Shown piece by piece: positions 14,068 through 24,866 of a stretch of 64,000 bases of DNA. Every line of letters begins with the position of its first letter. The first letter of the stretch is position 1. The notes under the pieces are model-generated. The model had not been told where the DNA came from, did no database searches, and saw only the letters and a program-made list of their open reading frames with translations. Both the position numbers and the translations under genes were made by a program. Source of the DNA: Eulemur rufifrons (lineage: Eukaryota; Chordata; Mammalia; Primates; Lemuridae); assembly GCF_041146395.1 (NCBI RefSeq), contig NC_091008.1:7453501-7517500 (forward strand). Reading direction: 5' to 3'.

Positions 14068-14180
14068 ATATATTCATTTTTGACTTCAAATTAAAGCTCT
14101 ATTCTTGCCACCACCAGGATGAGAGTGGAAGAGGTTAAACTTGAAAAACGAATGAGGGTCCTTCAGGTAACTCTGATTTT

Positions 14181-14275
14181 TTTTTTTTTTTTTTTAATTT
14201 CCAAGTATTACAGGGGCACAAACATTTTTGGTTACTTGGATCACTTTTATAATGCTTGAGTCATGGTTGTAAGGC
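14181..14275 (-). mobile_element. Severely 5'-truncated L1 tail
   Basis: On the minus strand this is about 95 bp: an L1-type 3' end (AACCAAAAATGTTTGTGCCC, then CTGTAATACTTGGAAATT) followed by a poly-A tail, seen on plus as poly-T at about 14181-14195. Flanking near-duplication AACTCTGATTTT / AATTCTGATTTT at 14169-14180 and 14276-14287 marks it as a target-primed insertion. The 3' end looks like the lineage-specific L1 of strepsirrhines. Confidence 0.75.
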
Positions 14276-14287
14276 AATTCTGATTTT

Positions 14288-16244
14288 AGTTTAGCTGAAG
14301 CGTTTTGTTTTGTTGTTGTTTGTATGCCCACCCCCACCCCCTCAGGACATACACAGCCGGCAGTTCAGCGACCAGCGACCAGCCTTTACCCCTTTACCGT
14401 AGGTCTTAAAATATTCATTGTGAGAATGAGCGTTGGGCTATCTATCCCTATTCCCCCCATGTGCTTGTTTATAAACAAAAGCTTTTACCCAAACACAATT
14501 AAAACATAAATAAAGAAGTGGTACATTTTAATCATGCTTTGCTTCGGTAATACAATTTTACTTTAATGGTAGTAACATTGTGTTTTCCTTCCCTTGAATA
14601 ATTCACACATTTTGTTGCCAGAAGGTCTTCTCCATAAAAGAGGTGAAGATAAATCATTAGACGGTTTTAGGAAAGCCAGCGTAAAATTAGACGTACTATT
14701 TGAAGCATAGTCAAAGTGCAGACTCTGCGTGTATTTAAATTTCCCACGTAAGGAGTAACGAGTCTTTGGTAGTAAGTTTTTTGAATGTAGTAAAACATGG
14801 CTTTTTCCCAGGGAGCAGAAGTAAAGAAATTCAAAACTCGTATAGTTTTCACCTGGATTCTGGTATGATCGACTGAGATAAGGTGACACAGGATAAAGTT
14901 GACAAGAATAGTTTTTTGTTTTTTTTTTTTTTTCCTAATTGAAAAAGAAGAACAACAACAACACCTTTTTGGCACAAATATAAATGAGATGTATTATTTC
15001 CAGATTGACCCAAGGAAAAGAGGAAAGAGGTTATTAATATTGATTTTTTTAATAAATCTAAAATGCTTTAAACAGGACCAGTCACCTAATAAACAGAAAT
15101 AACATTTACATTCTCACTACCTGAACTTTTCCTGTAGAAACTAAGGGGACGTGTAACATTACCAGGGCCGGTGACGTCATGCAGCCTTCGTTTCGAGGGG
15201 TTTCTGCCTTTCTTTCCCCCATATGCCCTTGTAGCTTCTCTCTCCTGGCACATTAAAGTCAAATCTTCCATTATCAATGTGTTTCCTTTCTCATCGATTA
15301 CTACCAAAGTAACTTAATATATATATATTAATATAATTTGTCATATTAATTATTAAGCTAATGTTAATTTTGAAAACAGTGCACGGCCAGGACAGAAAAC
15401 TTACAAAGACATAAAGCAGCAAATAACTGTGGATGGTTCTGTATCTTTTATTTCTACAAATGAAGAGGACGAGGTGCCCAGACACTGATCGGCGTCTCTC
15501 CCCTGGGACTCTGCCCGTCCTAGGGGTCCCCTGGCCTTCCAGACCCATCTGTGGTGGTTGTTGCCGACATTGCTTCCTTCTGCGGCTCTAAAACCCGCTC
15601 AGCTCCCTTCTGACCGTCACGGCCCTGTGACGTTGCAGGACTGTCTTGCTTTTTCCTGCCCTCATGCCTGACATGAGCCCGTGAAGTATTTAACTTCCAG
15701 GTTGCCTCTCCTTGGAGTCCAAGGTTTACAACTGTTAGTGCTTAACTCTTTTATCTCCACCCCGTACCAATTTTCTTTGAAAAAAGTCCTGCCCCTGAAA
15801 GTCTGGGCATCATCGGGTCGGTTTGCTGTCTGCCCAGTAGGGCCTGAAACCACGTCTGTCTTTTCCACCCTGGGAAATCCACTTCGCCGCGAGAGGTCTT
15901 TGCTTATGAGCCCTCAAAGTTCACGTGACTGTCTCAGGTGACTCGTTCCTCCAGGGGTAACTCTCTGGTATTTGCTTTATAAGTGAAAAGCAAAATATAG
16001 ATGGAAGCATTAGTGTGACGTCTTCTCTTTAAGCAAGTAAAAATTGCACAATGTCATCCCTCCGCTAAAGGGATAAGGACCAGCAGAGTCGCTGGGTGGG
16101 GCGGCGGCAGGGTGTGCGTTCCCGGTGGAGGCGTGGACTGGCTGCTCTGGAGTTGGGCATATGCAAGCCTTCGCTGGCTCTGACTGCTGCTTAGATGCAA
16201 TTATTTCCCTTTAGTCTGTTTTTCTCTGCACATTTGTAAATATG
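14288..16244. other. Unassigned intronic sequence
   Basis: Intronic if the four-exon gene is right. Contains T-runs, an A/T patch at 15318-15345 and a moderately CpG-containing stretch at 15450-15700. I see no recognisable repeat or exon. Confidence 0.4.
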
Positions 16245-16925
16245 TATATCCTACAGACTGAATGTGTATGTCCATCCAAAATTCACATGTTGAAACCCCA
16301 ATCCCCAAAGTGATAGTATTTGGAGATAAGCAGGCCTTTGGGAGGTAATTAGGTCATGAAGGTGGAGCCCTCTTGAATGGGATTAGTGCCCTTATAAGAA
16401 GTGAAGGGACTGGGCGCGGTGGCTCACGCCTGTAATCCCAGCACTCTGGGAGGCCGAGGCGGGAGGATCGCTCGAGGTCAGGAGTTCGAGACCAGCCTGA
16501 GCAAGAGCGAGACCCTGTCTCTACTAAAAATAGAAAGAAATTATATGGACAGCTAAAAATATATATAGAAAAAATTAGCTGGGCATGGTGGCGCATGCCT
16601 GTAGTCCCAGCTACTCGGGAGGCTGAGGCAGGAGGATCACTTGAGCCCAGGAGTTTGAGGTTGCTGTGAGCTAGGCTGACGCCACAGCACTCTAGCCCGG
16701 GCAACAGGATGAGACCCCGTCTCAAAAAAAGAAAAAGTGAAAGGACATCATTTTTTTTCTCTCTCTCTGCTCTCCACAGTGTGAGGACACAGCAAGAAGA
16801 CTACACATCCGGAGGAGATCCCTTATCAGAACCTGACCATGCTGACACACTGATCTGGGACTTCTAACCACCTAGTCTAACGTATTTTTGTTACAGCAGC
16901 TCAAACTAAGACAACAGAGCTTTAT
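16245..16925 (+). mobile_element. ERVL-MaLR-type solo LTR split by an Alu
   Basis: Left part (16245-16409) reads AAATTCACATGTTGAAACCC, TTGGGAGGTAATTAGGTCAT and AGTGCCCTTATAAGAAG. Right part (16746-16925) reads GTGAGGACACAGCAAGAAGA, ACCTGACCATGCTGACACAC and ends AGCAGCTCAAACTAAGACAA. This is the layout of a MaLR-class LTR; the exact subfamily is unresolved. An Alu at 16410-16734 interrupts it. Confidence 0.65.
16410..16734 (+). mobile_element. Alu SINE inserted into the LTR
   Basis: Plus orientation strepsirrhine Alu. Flanking duplication AAGTGAAGGGA / AAGTGAAAGGA at 16399-16409 and 16735-16745. Younger than the LTR it splits. Confidence 0.93.
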
Positions 16926-16974
16926 AACTGGGTATTTTTATGCAAGAGCCCCGAGTTAGGGCATCCAAGACAGA

Positions 16975-17740
16975 GGCAATCAAATGACCCTACCTAGCAT
17001 ATCTTATTTAAAACAATCTCATCTGTAAGGTGGCAAAAACAAAGTGAGGCTAAAGCCAAAACTGGGAAAGAAGCAGCTGCTCCTATTAGCCAGGATGGGA
17101 AGATGTTCGGAATTTTTGTGGTTGGCACAATGACCTTGTTTATGTGCTTAGACAAGATTGTGGAATGGTGGTGTTTTTTTTCTCACTTTCTCTTGGTGGC
17201 TGTTCTTGGTGGTTTGGAAGCTTGTCTATGCCCAGGAGGATAAGACCAAGGCCTATTTGTCAACACTGGGCTGGCTCTTCACAACACGGAGGCCTGGCTC
17301 TAGGTGCCAGGCCAGTGTTCGGATGTCAGGAGCTGCTTTTATTTTTCTCTCTGCATCTCCTTTCTCTCTGGCCTTCCTTCTACCCGGAACAACTTTCTAC
17401 TCCAGAACAAAATTATGGCCAAAAAAGACATACACAGGAGTTTCCTGGGAGCTTCCTAACAAAACTTATACTGTTAAATACTGTTACCACCCCTTCTCCC
17501 TGCACATCCTCTTTCTTCCTGTTAGAGGATATAATTATTATCGAAGTCTTTTTGAAATTGTGGGGGCAGGTTCAGGGAGATCTCAGAGTCTTTGGCATCG
17601 CTGATCCGCTGAACCACCTATCGCTGCTAACTCTCATTATGGGAGAAAAACACATCCCAATTTTTTTTAAGCCACTCTAGTCATGGCTTTCTGTTTGTTA
17701 CCTGAAGCTGAAAGCATCCCCAAAACATTAGTATTCATGT
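16975..17740 (+). repeat. Old LTR-like repeat, family unresolved
   Basis: The 3' part (GATCCGCTGAACCACC at about 17602, then GGCTTTCTGTTTGTTACCTG, then GAAAGCATCCC) resembles the end of a common old mammalian LTR-like repeat. Another diverged member seems to lie at 40070-40620. The 178- and 148-codon ORFs here are read through the repeat and are not credible genes. Confidence 0.45.
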
Positions 17741-17953
17741 TCATGATTTACTAGACACTCTTCTGGCAGCCAGATTTTTATGATGGCTCAGAGCATATTA
17801 CATTTGGAAATGCAACTTGGCAATTATCCCGCCCCTCAACTTTTTTTCTTTTAAAAAAAAAATTAGACTGAGGTGAATCAATTACTGTTCTTTCTGCTTC
17901 ATAAGGTTTGTCACTGTGACTTCATCCAGATGCAACTGCTTTCTTGGTTTCAG

Positions 17954-18034
17954 AATCCTGCGTAAAAAATAAAGCTTCAGGAACCTTCCAGATTAAGTTC
18001 AACAGAAAGAAGCGTGGGCCCATTTGTAGACTTG
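17954..18034 (+). CDS. Exon of unrecognised spliced gene (2nd detected)
   Basis: An 81-nt exon. The acceptor is strong (CTGCTTTCTTGGTTTCAG) and the donor near-consensus (TTG|GTGAGTGG). It opens with the two bases that complete the GAA carried over from the exon at 12834, reads SCVKNKASGTFQIKFNRKKR then GPICRL, and carries one G onward. The peptide is basic in its centre (FNRKKR) and has two cysteines but shows no domain I recognise. The 1.03-kb intron that follows holds no obvious repeat. Confidence 0.65.
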
Positions 18035-19062
18035 GTGAGTGGAAGGGTGGATACAGCCGTAAACCTAATTGCCGGATAATTGTGACTTCACCATTGCGAT
18101 ATGTTGGGTCCCTATTCCCACTGTGATTCGTTAAGCTTAACAATGTATCGGTTGGTTTTAATGATCATTGACTTGGAGATGAAAAGGAGTCTTGTGCTCC
18201 CGGGGGGGGGGGGAGGGGATAATTCCCTAGTTACGCCTAGTGCCACGGTGGTTAGAAGGTGAGACCCCATCAGACAGAATCAATGCCCACTGGAAAACTG
18301 AATGTGTTGGGAGGTGAGGTTGAGGACAATAGCTAATTACTATTAATATTCAGTGTGCAGGGAAACTAAACCACAGGGCCAGTAGGGATCCAACGCCTGC
18401 TAGATGCTAGACAAGAGCTCTTAATAATGAAAGATAAGTGAAAAGGTTCGGGGAGACTTCATACATTGACAGCTGGGATTGGTACATTGAAAATTATGAG
18501 CCTGCAGTCAGAATAAATTTTATTCTGGTCAAAATAAATGTTTCTCTATCCAGAAACTGGTAATAATTCTACAGGTGATTCTTTTTAATCTCCTTGTGCA
18601 CCTTACACCTAATAGGTACGAGAAATAATTGTTGTTCAAGAAGTGCTTCAAAATATATTAAAATTGGGCTCTAAAGACTGGTTTGACTTCTGCAATAGTG
18701 ATAGTAATAATTTATAAAAATATTCTGCATAAACAGTAAATTATTTAGCGAATCACAATTCATATACAACAGATATGTCACTGTGTAAAATATATTAATG
18801 TTCACTGTGGTTAACATAAAATATCCAGATGCAGGGAAATTTAATAATTTATGGGGAAGATTCTTGTCCCCTTAATTAAATAGGATGTGAGTCTTGCGTG
18901 GGGTGCTTGGCTACGCCGTGAAAATGTGTCAGTGCATGAGACAGACCAGTGTCTTTTTCAAGAAAGACTTAACAGCAAATTATAACAAAATAGTTTCACA
19001 ATATAATTTTAGTATCTTACACTTGAAATGTTTATAAAACTGATTTTTCCTCTGTTTCTTAG

Positions 19063-19136
19063 AGGCATATGAAACAAGTCCACCCAAAAGAAGTGATCGA
19101 TATAAACCGAATCCATTGGTGAATTATTTGTCGCAG
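19063..19136 (+). CDS. Exon of unrecognised spliced gene (3rd detected)
   Basis: Very good acceptor (TTTTTCCTCTGTTTCTTAG). The first two bases AG complete a GAG (E) with the G carried from 18034, then the frame reads AYETSPPKRSDRYKPNPLV and NYLSQ. Proposed donor CAG|GTCTAT is weak; TTG|GTGAAT 18 bases earlier is an alternative, and both leave phase 0. The stretch SPPKRSDRYKPNP is hydrophilic and proline/lysine-rich, as in a disordered tail. Without splicing the frame continues to a stop near 19358, so a retained-intron end is also possible. Confidence 0.62.
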
Positions 19137-20069
19137 GTCTATGTTGAAATTAGATACTGTACACTTTCACACAGTTTTAGTAAATGCACAGATTTTGTAA
19201 ACGAGGAACATGAAGAATCCTGGTTTTATATCCACATTCAGTGTGGAGTGTGCTTTTTAAAATGGATGGGAGATCGATGCTGGAAAAGAAATTCCAAAAA
19301 AAAAAAAAAAATGTTAGAAACTTGTCCATTTTTTCTATTTTTGGATTTTTTTTTTTAGTGTACTATCAATCTACCTGCAGAATTAAGTTCTGTCAAATAT
19401 GTATTTTGATGAACTCATTTTGAGAGAATGAATGAATAAAAGAGAGCTCTCAACCTTTGTTTAAAAGTAAATTTATGAAGAACTCTCGGAAGCTGTTAAG
19501 AGCCATGATGAAGGGAGTGAAAGAACAAATACTAAATTGTATGTACAAACTCTGCCGTGAGAAGCAGAGAAGGGACGCTAGAAGGAAGAGTTTACTAGAA
19601 GCGATGTCTGAGATACCTCTCAAGGGAGAAGTAGGAGTTTTCCGGAGAGACGAGGAGTTGGGAGGGCAGAACAAAGTTTCACACTGTAGCCAGGGATGCT
19701 CTGGAACACTCTGGAATCTTAGAAGTTTAATGAGTTCATCATATTAGGAGCCTGAAGGCGTTTTTATTTTCCCTGACGGAGATGCCAAGAGAAGCAGGTT
19801 GTGCAGTTAGGCTCGGATCACCCGGCTGCGGAGATCAGGCTGTGCCTTGCGGTCAGCAGTCACTGTACCCTAAGCGCCATGCGAGTGGGAATCGTGTCTG
19901 CCCCGCTCAGTCTGACACCCTGACAGCTGCAAGAGCATCCGACACGTTGTGGTTGCTCAGTGTGTATTTATTAAGCGAATGAAGAGCCACCGAAGAAATC
20001 TGAGAAAACGAATAACCAATGAAGACTTAAATTTTAGGCACATCACTAACATACGGACAAGCAAGAGGA
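19137..20069. other. Unassigned intronic sequence with possible L2 trace
   Basis: Around 19610-19680 the order GTTTTCCGGAGAGACGAGG, then GGGAGGGCAG resembles an inverted L2 segment, weakly. An A-run (19299-19311) and a T-run occur. The 96-codon ORF at 19457-19747 has no splice context. Confidence 0.3.
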
Positions 20070-20520
20070 GGGTGCATTAGTTTTCTGTTGCTGCTGTAGC
20101 CATGATCACAAACTTAAAACAAGACAAATTTATCATCTTATAGTTAGGTAGGTCTGATGTCTGGGCACAGGTCTCACGGGACTAAAATCAAGGCATTGGC
20201 TGTGCTGCTTTCTGAAGCTGTAGGGGACGGCTCATTTCCTTGTCCCTCCCCTTGCCTAGCGGCTGCCTACTTCCCTTGGCCCACGGCCCCTCCTCCGTCT
20301 TCCTCCAGCCACACTGCACCTCTGTGACCATCTTCCAGCTTCCCCTCTCTCCGACTGCAGTCCGGAAACCTCCTCCAATTTTAAGGGCTCAGGTGATTAG
20401 ATTGAGGCCACCCAAATAATCCAAGATACTCTTCCCACGTCAGGGTCCTTAAGGATAATCACATCCGCAAAACTCCCTCTTTCCGTGTGACATATTCTGG
20501 GAAAAGGAATGTAGGATCTC
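20070..20520 (-). mobile_element. MaLR-class LTR, old
   Basis: Plus-strand text is the inverted layout of a MaLR-class LTR: TGCATTAGTTTTCTGTTGCT at the left end, ATTTATCATCTTATAGTT, TCACGGGACTAAAATCAAGG, AATCCAAGATACTCTTCCCA. Related in layout to 16245-16925 but in the opposite direction. The subfamily is unresolved. Confidence 0.6.
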
Positions 20521-20582
20521 TAGGACTCTACCTATCTCAAGGGTGCTCCAAATAGGAGACTGGTAAGGAAAAGGTTATGACA

Positions 20583-20968
20583 GAAATAAAGCTAATTCAC
20601 CAAACCGCCTTGCTTTCCTCTTTGGCAGAGAGGTAGACTGTATCTTGTGCCTTCTTTGCTGTTAGTTGTGACCGATCTGACTAAGTTCCGGCCATGGGGA
20701 GTTATTCACGCCTCCTCCATGCAATCCTCCATGCTCTCTCTTTTCTTTCATCCACTGGTTGAATACAGAGGGACCTCGCGGAGTACTCAGAGGCACCTAG
20801 GGACAGCAGAGTCTCTTGCTAGAAGCAGCCAGGTCCTTTGTGGGGCAAACAGCCCCATCAAAGGAGATTGCATTGGAATTTGCATGACGGCCTTTCTGTG
20901 TGCTAAGCCACTACAATTTGGAAAGTATCTGCTACAGCAGATGTTCTCTCCTGACGTGAAAATTTGTA
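20583..20968 (+). mobile_element. MLT1-like LTR
   Basis: Ends TAAGCCACTACAATTTGGAA, then CTGCTACAGCAGATGTTCTC, which is the characteristic end of MLT1-type LTRs. The 5' part is diverged. The 108-codon ORF over it is a shadow. Confidence 0.5.
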
Positions 20969-21003
20969 CCTAGCAGTGGGGTGCTGATATAACAGAAAAC
21001 ACA

Positions 21004-21004
21004 G

Positions 21005-21033
<29 letters not shown>
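21004..21033. repeat. (CA)n microsatellite
   Basis: About 15 uninterrupted CA units. Confidence 0.95.
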
Positions 21034-21036
<3 letters not shown>

Positions 21037-21204
21037 CATGTGCATTGACTTAAATGTTTGGCCAGTGGGCAGCAAGGACCCTCATATTAGGGGCTGGAAA
21101 TATTTGTATGTTATAAATGGGCAAATTTTTTGGATCAGCTATTTTCTGGAATAACTTGGAAGGCAGGCTTTATACCTAAAGATCTTGTAGTTTGAGAGAC
21201 AGCA

Positions 21205-21402
21205 ATCCTTAACTATGGCAGTATACAGGAATCATTCACCTGGGGAATTTTTAAAAGCTATCCATGCTCAGAGACCACTCCTAGAGATTAGGATTTAATT
21301 GTTCTTTGCATATGTGTATAGAGGAAGTAGGCATTAGCATGATTTAACAGTTTTTCTGGTGATTCTCATGTGCAGCTGGGATTGCGAACCAAAGTTCTTG
21401 GG
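21205..21402 (+). mobile_element. MER5A-like hAT MITE
   Basis: Nonautonomous hAT-Charlie element recognised by ATTCACCTGGGGAATTTTTA at 21232 and GGTGATTCTCATGTGCAGCT at 21358 near the opposite ends. Terminal inverted repeats are decayed. Confidence 0.7.
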
Positions 21403-21403
21403 C

Positions 21404-21625
21404 AGGGATCAGTGAAATTTTTCTGGAAAGGGCCAGATAGTAAATGTTTGAGGCTTAGGCTTTGGGAGTAATACTATCTCTGTTGCAGGTATTCAACTCT
21501 CCTGTTATAACATGAAAGCAACCAGGACAGCATGCAAGCAAAAGGTTGTGGCCGTGTTCTGATAAAACTTTATAAAGCAGGCAGAGAGCTGGTTTTGCCC
21601 TGCAGGCCATGTTTTCCTGAGCCTT
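21404..21625 (+). mobile_element. Nonautonomous hAT-type element
   Basis: Carries GGAAAGGGCCAGATAGTAAA, GTTCTGATAAAACTTTATAA and a GCCCTGCAGGCC-like end, the layout of a very common mammalian hAT-derived element. A second copy lies at 39768-39940 in the same orientation. Confidence 0.65.
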
Positions 21626-21692
21626 TCTCTAGGATGGTGATTCTCAAACGTTTTATTTTCAGGGCTCCTTTACCCTTTTAAAAACTATTGTG

Positions 21693-22050
21693 GGCCGGGT
21701 GCAGTGGCTCATGCTTGTAATTCCAGCAATCTGGGAGGTCGAGGCGGGAGGATCGCTGGAGCTCAGGAGTTCAAGACCAGCCTGAGCAAGAGCGAGACCC
21801 CGTCTCTACTAAAAATAGAAAGAAATTATATGTACAGCTAAAAATATATATAGAAAAAATTAGTCGGGCATGGTGGCGCATGCCTGTAGTCCCAGCTACT
21901 CGGGAGGCTGGGGCAGGAGGATCGCTTGAGCCCAGGAGTTGGAGGTTGCTGTGAGCTAGGCTGACACCACGGCACTCTAGCCCGGGCAACAGAGTGAGAC
22001 TCTGTCTCAAAAACAAACAAACAAACAAACAAAAAACAAAAAAACCCCCA
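21693..22050 (+). mobile_element. Alu SINE inside the hAT transposon
   Basis: Plus-orientation strepsirrhine Alu. Perfect 13-bp duplication AAAAACTATTGTG at 21680-21692 and 22051-22063. The tail has expanded into AAAC repeats at about 22011-22040. Confidence 0.95.
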
Positions 22051-22191
22051 AAAAACTATTGTGCAGCACAGAAACCTTTGTGTATAGGTTATATCCAGCA
22101 AGAATTACCATACTAAAATTAAAACAAATTTAAAAATATTAATGAGTTGAAAATAATTATGTTAACGTAAGTAACGTATTTTTAAAAACTG

Positions 22192-23310
22192 ACATATAAT
22201 TATACCTAGGTATGAGGTACCGACAGATGTTTTGCTATATGGAAAGTATAGTGATCAGATCAGTATAATTAGCATATCCATCATCTCAAACATTGATCAT
22301 TTCTTTGTGTTAGGAACATTCAATGCCCTCCTCCTAGCTATTTGAAATTAATATATATCATTGTTAACTATAGGCCAGGCACGGTGGCTCACGCCTGTAA
22401 TCCTAGCATTCTGGGAGGCCGAGGCGGGAGGATTGTTTGAGCTCAGGAGTTTGAGACCAGCCTGAGCAAGAGCGAGACCCTGTCTCTACTAAAAATAGAA
22501 AGAAAATTATATGGACAGCTAAAAATATATATAGAAAAATTAGCTGGGCATAGTGGCACATGCCTGTAGTCCCAGCTACTCGGGAGGCTGAGGCAGGAGG
22601 ATCCCTTGAGCCCAGGAGTTTAAGGTTGCTGTGAGCGAGGCTGATGCCACGGCACTCTAGCCTGGGCGACAGAGTGAGACTGTCTCAAAAAAAAAGAAAA
22701 AGAAAAAAATATATATATATCATTAACTATAGTCATTCTATAGTGATGGAGACCCCTAGAACTTATTCCTTCTATCTAGTTTAAATTTTGTATCCTTCAA
22801 CAAATCTCTCCTTATCTTCCCCCTTCCCCATACTCTTCCCAGCATCTAATATCCTCTGTTCTACTTTTTACTTATACTATGAGATCAACCTTTTTTTTTT
22901 AGCTTCCACATGAGTGAGAACATGTGGTGTTTCACTTTCTGTTCCTAGCTCATTCACAACATATTGTCCTCTAGTTCCATCCACGTTGCTGCAAATGACA
23001 GGATTTCATTCTTTTTCATGGCTGAATAGTATTCCATTATGTGCATATGCCACATCTTCTTTATCCGTTCATTTGTTGTTGGACACCTAGACTGATTCCA
23101 TGTCTTGGCTACTGTGAATAGCACTGCAGTAAACATAGGGGTGTAGATGTCTCTTGGATATACTGCTTTCCTTTTTTTTCTTAGATAAATGCCCAGTAGT
23201 GGGATTGCTGAATAATACGATAGTTTTATTTGCAGTTTTTTGAAGAACCTCCATACTATTCTCTATAGTGGCTGTACTTGTTTACATTCCCACCAACAGT
23301 GCATGTGAAC
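22192..23310 (-). mobile_element. L1 3' end inserted in the hAT transposon, itself split by an Alu
   Basis: The minus strand at 23136-22954 encodes the C-terminal end of L1 ORF2, with HIMEYYSAMKKNEILSFAAT followed by WMELEDNML, then a 3' UTR running left to about 22192. The frame is open for 60 codons, so this copy is younger than the L1M fragments elsewhere. An Alu at 22373-22712 lies in the 3' UTR. Confidence 0.85.
22373..22712 (+). mobile_element. Alu SINE inside the L1
   Basis: Plus-orientation strepsirrhine Alu. The flanking duplication is ATATATATCATTGTTAACTA(TA) at 22351-22372 and ATATATATCATTAACTATA at 22713-22731. Confidence 0.93.
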
Positions 23311-23439
23311 TTCCTTTTCTCTGCAAATAATGCATTTTCATACTTGTATTTGCAAAAAAAAAAAAAATTAGTAAAAAGAATGGTATTGTTTTACATTTTT
23401 GCAAAACTTTGTATCATCTAGCTTAATAGGAAACATCTA

Positions 23440-24508
23440 GATTCTCATTTTCTTCATTCACTTTGCTGTGATGTGTTGAAGTAAATGAATAAAATCTGGC
23501 CCCTACACACAGATGTGTAGGTATTTCTTGTTAGAAGACCAATATTCCTTCTTTGGAAGAGTATTTTCATAGTCTTTTCAGATAATTGTGGATATTCTTT
23601 GATACTACATCGTAACTCAACAGGTGATAATTTTTTAAGAGTATGGCAATGTAGAATCTGAAACCATACCAATGAGCTTGTCATACTGCATTGCATTAAA
23701 ATCCATTGGTTTCCTTACACTTTACATGGATCTTTTGCCGATGCATGATTTTGTTAATATCTTGCATTAATTATTTGGAAAATATTGTTTTGCTGAGTTA
23801 CGCCATTGGCACATTTCATTATATAATATTTGAAAGAATCCCATTTGTTAATATCGTCACTGATCTCCTCAAAAAACTCTTCAAGTATTCAGAAGCTGTC
23901 AAGCCCGTGGTGGTGGATACAAGTTATCCAAAAATTCTAATCTCGCTTGAAAGCTGGAATTTTATCATTGGCAACAAATACTGCCAGGTTGTTTGCCTCC
24001 AAGTGACAGGCTCACTTCATTTATTCTCAAGAGAATGACTGCCAAATACCCAAGCATGAATAACCATACTTTGTTTATCACTTGTTCTTTCAAGTAAAAA
24101 TGGTATCCATGAAAAAGAGATGAGTTTAGTTTGCAACTCAAACGATCTGCACGTTGCTTTTCCTCAAGACACCCATTGTACTTGAGTGGGCAGCAGAAAT
24201 GCCTTACGTATTCTTTCCTTTTGGTCCCATAGAATATTTAAAAGATGTGTGTGAGATTTAACAAAACAAATGATTTTTACTGTTTCTTAAGGGCATTTGT
24301 AAGTGAAACTTTTTTTTTTTTTTTTTTTAAACGGTGAGATCATGGTGATGAAAATGATACAATGTACAGTGATGTGACACAGGATGGAATCTGGTAATTT
24401 TTCCTGGATTTGTGCTAAAGTACCAACAGTTTTACCCACCATTGCTTTTTCACCACTGGTGCAAATGTCAACACAATGAAAAGGGCAAATACCTCTTAGT
24501 ATTATCAT
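23440..24508 (-). pseudogene. hAT transposase / ZBED5-like remnant
   Basis: Minus-strand frames, broken by many stops, show the order of hAT-Charlie and ZBED5/FAM200-type proteins. CTSGEKAMVGKT with following VGTLAQIQ at 24508-24287 fits the catalytic-core DGAxAMxG region, with the usual aspartate replaced by serine. FLLPTQVQW then follows, and KEYPQLSEKTMKILF at 23696-23454 fits the hAT C-terminal dimerisation region. The spacing fits an internally decayed transposase. It is inside transposon ends, so it is a transposon relic and not a retrocopy of a host gene. Confidence 0.7.
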
Positions 24509-24632
24509 GAAGATAATTCTGACCTCATGAATCTACTAGAAGTGTCTTTGGGATTTCCAGGGTTTTATAGAACACTCTTTGAGAACTACTGCTTTAGGGG
24601 ATGTGTTTTTAAGATTCAGAGTATTAGTGTGT

Positions 24633-24639
<7 letters not shown>

Positions 24640-24664
<25 letters not shown>

Positions 24665-24866
24665 CAGACAAGGTCTTGCTCTGTTGCCCAGGCAGCGGTG
24701 TCATCACAGCTCACAGCAACCTCAAACTCCTAGGTTCAAGCGATCTTTCCGCCTCAGCCTCCTGGGTAGCTGGGACTATAGACATATACCACCATGCCTG
24801 GCTAATTTTTTGTAGAGATGAGGTCTCACTATGTTCCCCTGGCTGGTCTGGAATTCCTGGCCTCAA
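24640..24866 (-). mobile_element. Older Alu (AluJ/monomer-like), interrupted
   Basis: Poly-T at about 24640-24664, then CTCTGTTGCCCAGGCAGCGG, and on to GGAATTCCTGGCCTCAAG, minus orientation and without the strepsirrhine linker. The missing end (TCAAAGTGCTGGGATAGTAG) resumes at 25334, so 467 bp have been inserted into it. Confidence 0.85.

Larger units (their letters stand above)
21635..24591 (-). mobile_element. hAT (Charlie/Zaphod-like) DNA transposon, interrupted
   Basis: Left end GTGATTCTCAAACG and right end (minus strand) CAGTAGTTCTCAAAGAG form decayed hAT terminal inverted repeats. They are bounded by an 8-bp target duplication CTCTAGGA / CTTTAGGG (6 of 8 identical) at 21627-21634 and 24592-24599; both fit the CTCTAGAG-like target preference of hAT elements. 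Removing an Alu (21693-22050) and an L1 (about 22192-23310) leaves about 1.5 kb of transposon. The minus strand encodes transposase remnants. It lies in the third intron of the spliced gene. Confidence 0.75.

Noticed and set aside
14122..14170. 49-nt exon-like block (CTTGCCACCACCAG ... TTCAG|GTAACT)
   Set aside because: Its only open frame is out of phase with both neighbouring exons of the spliced gene. Probably chance.
16354..16725. 123-codon minus ORF and similar ORFs rich in SPPASAS and WDYRHAPP motifs
   Set aside because: Standard antisense translations of Alu elements.
17144..17680. 178-codon plus ORF and exon-like start after TTCCTGTTAG
   Set aside because: Overlaps an old LTR-like repeat whose recognisable end is at 17600-17730.
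23706..24038. 110-codon plus ORF
   Set aside because: Antisense to the hAT transposase remnant.
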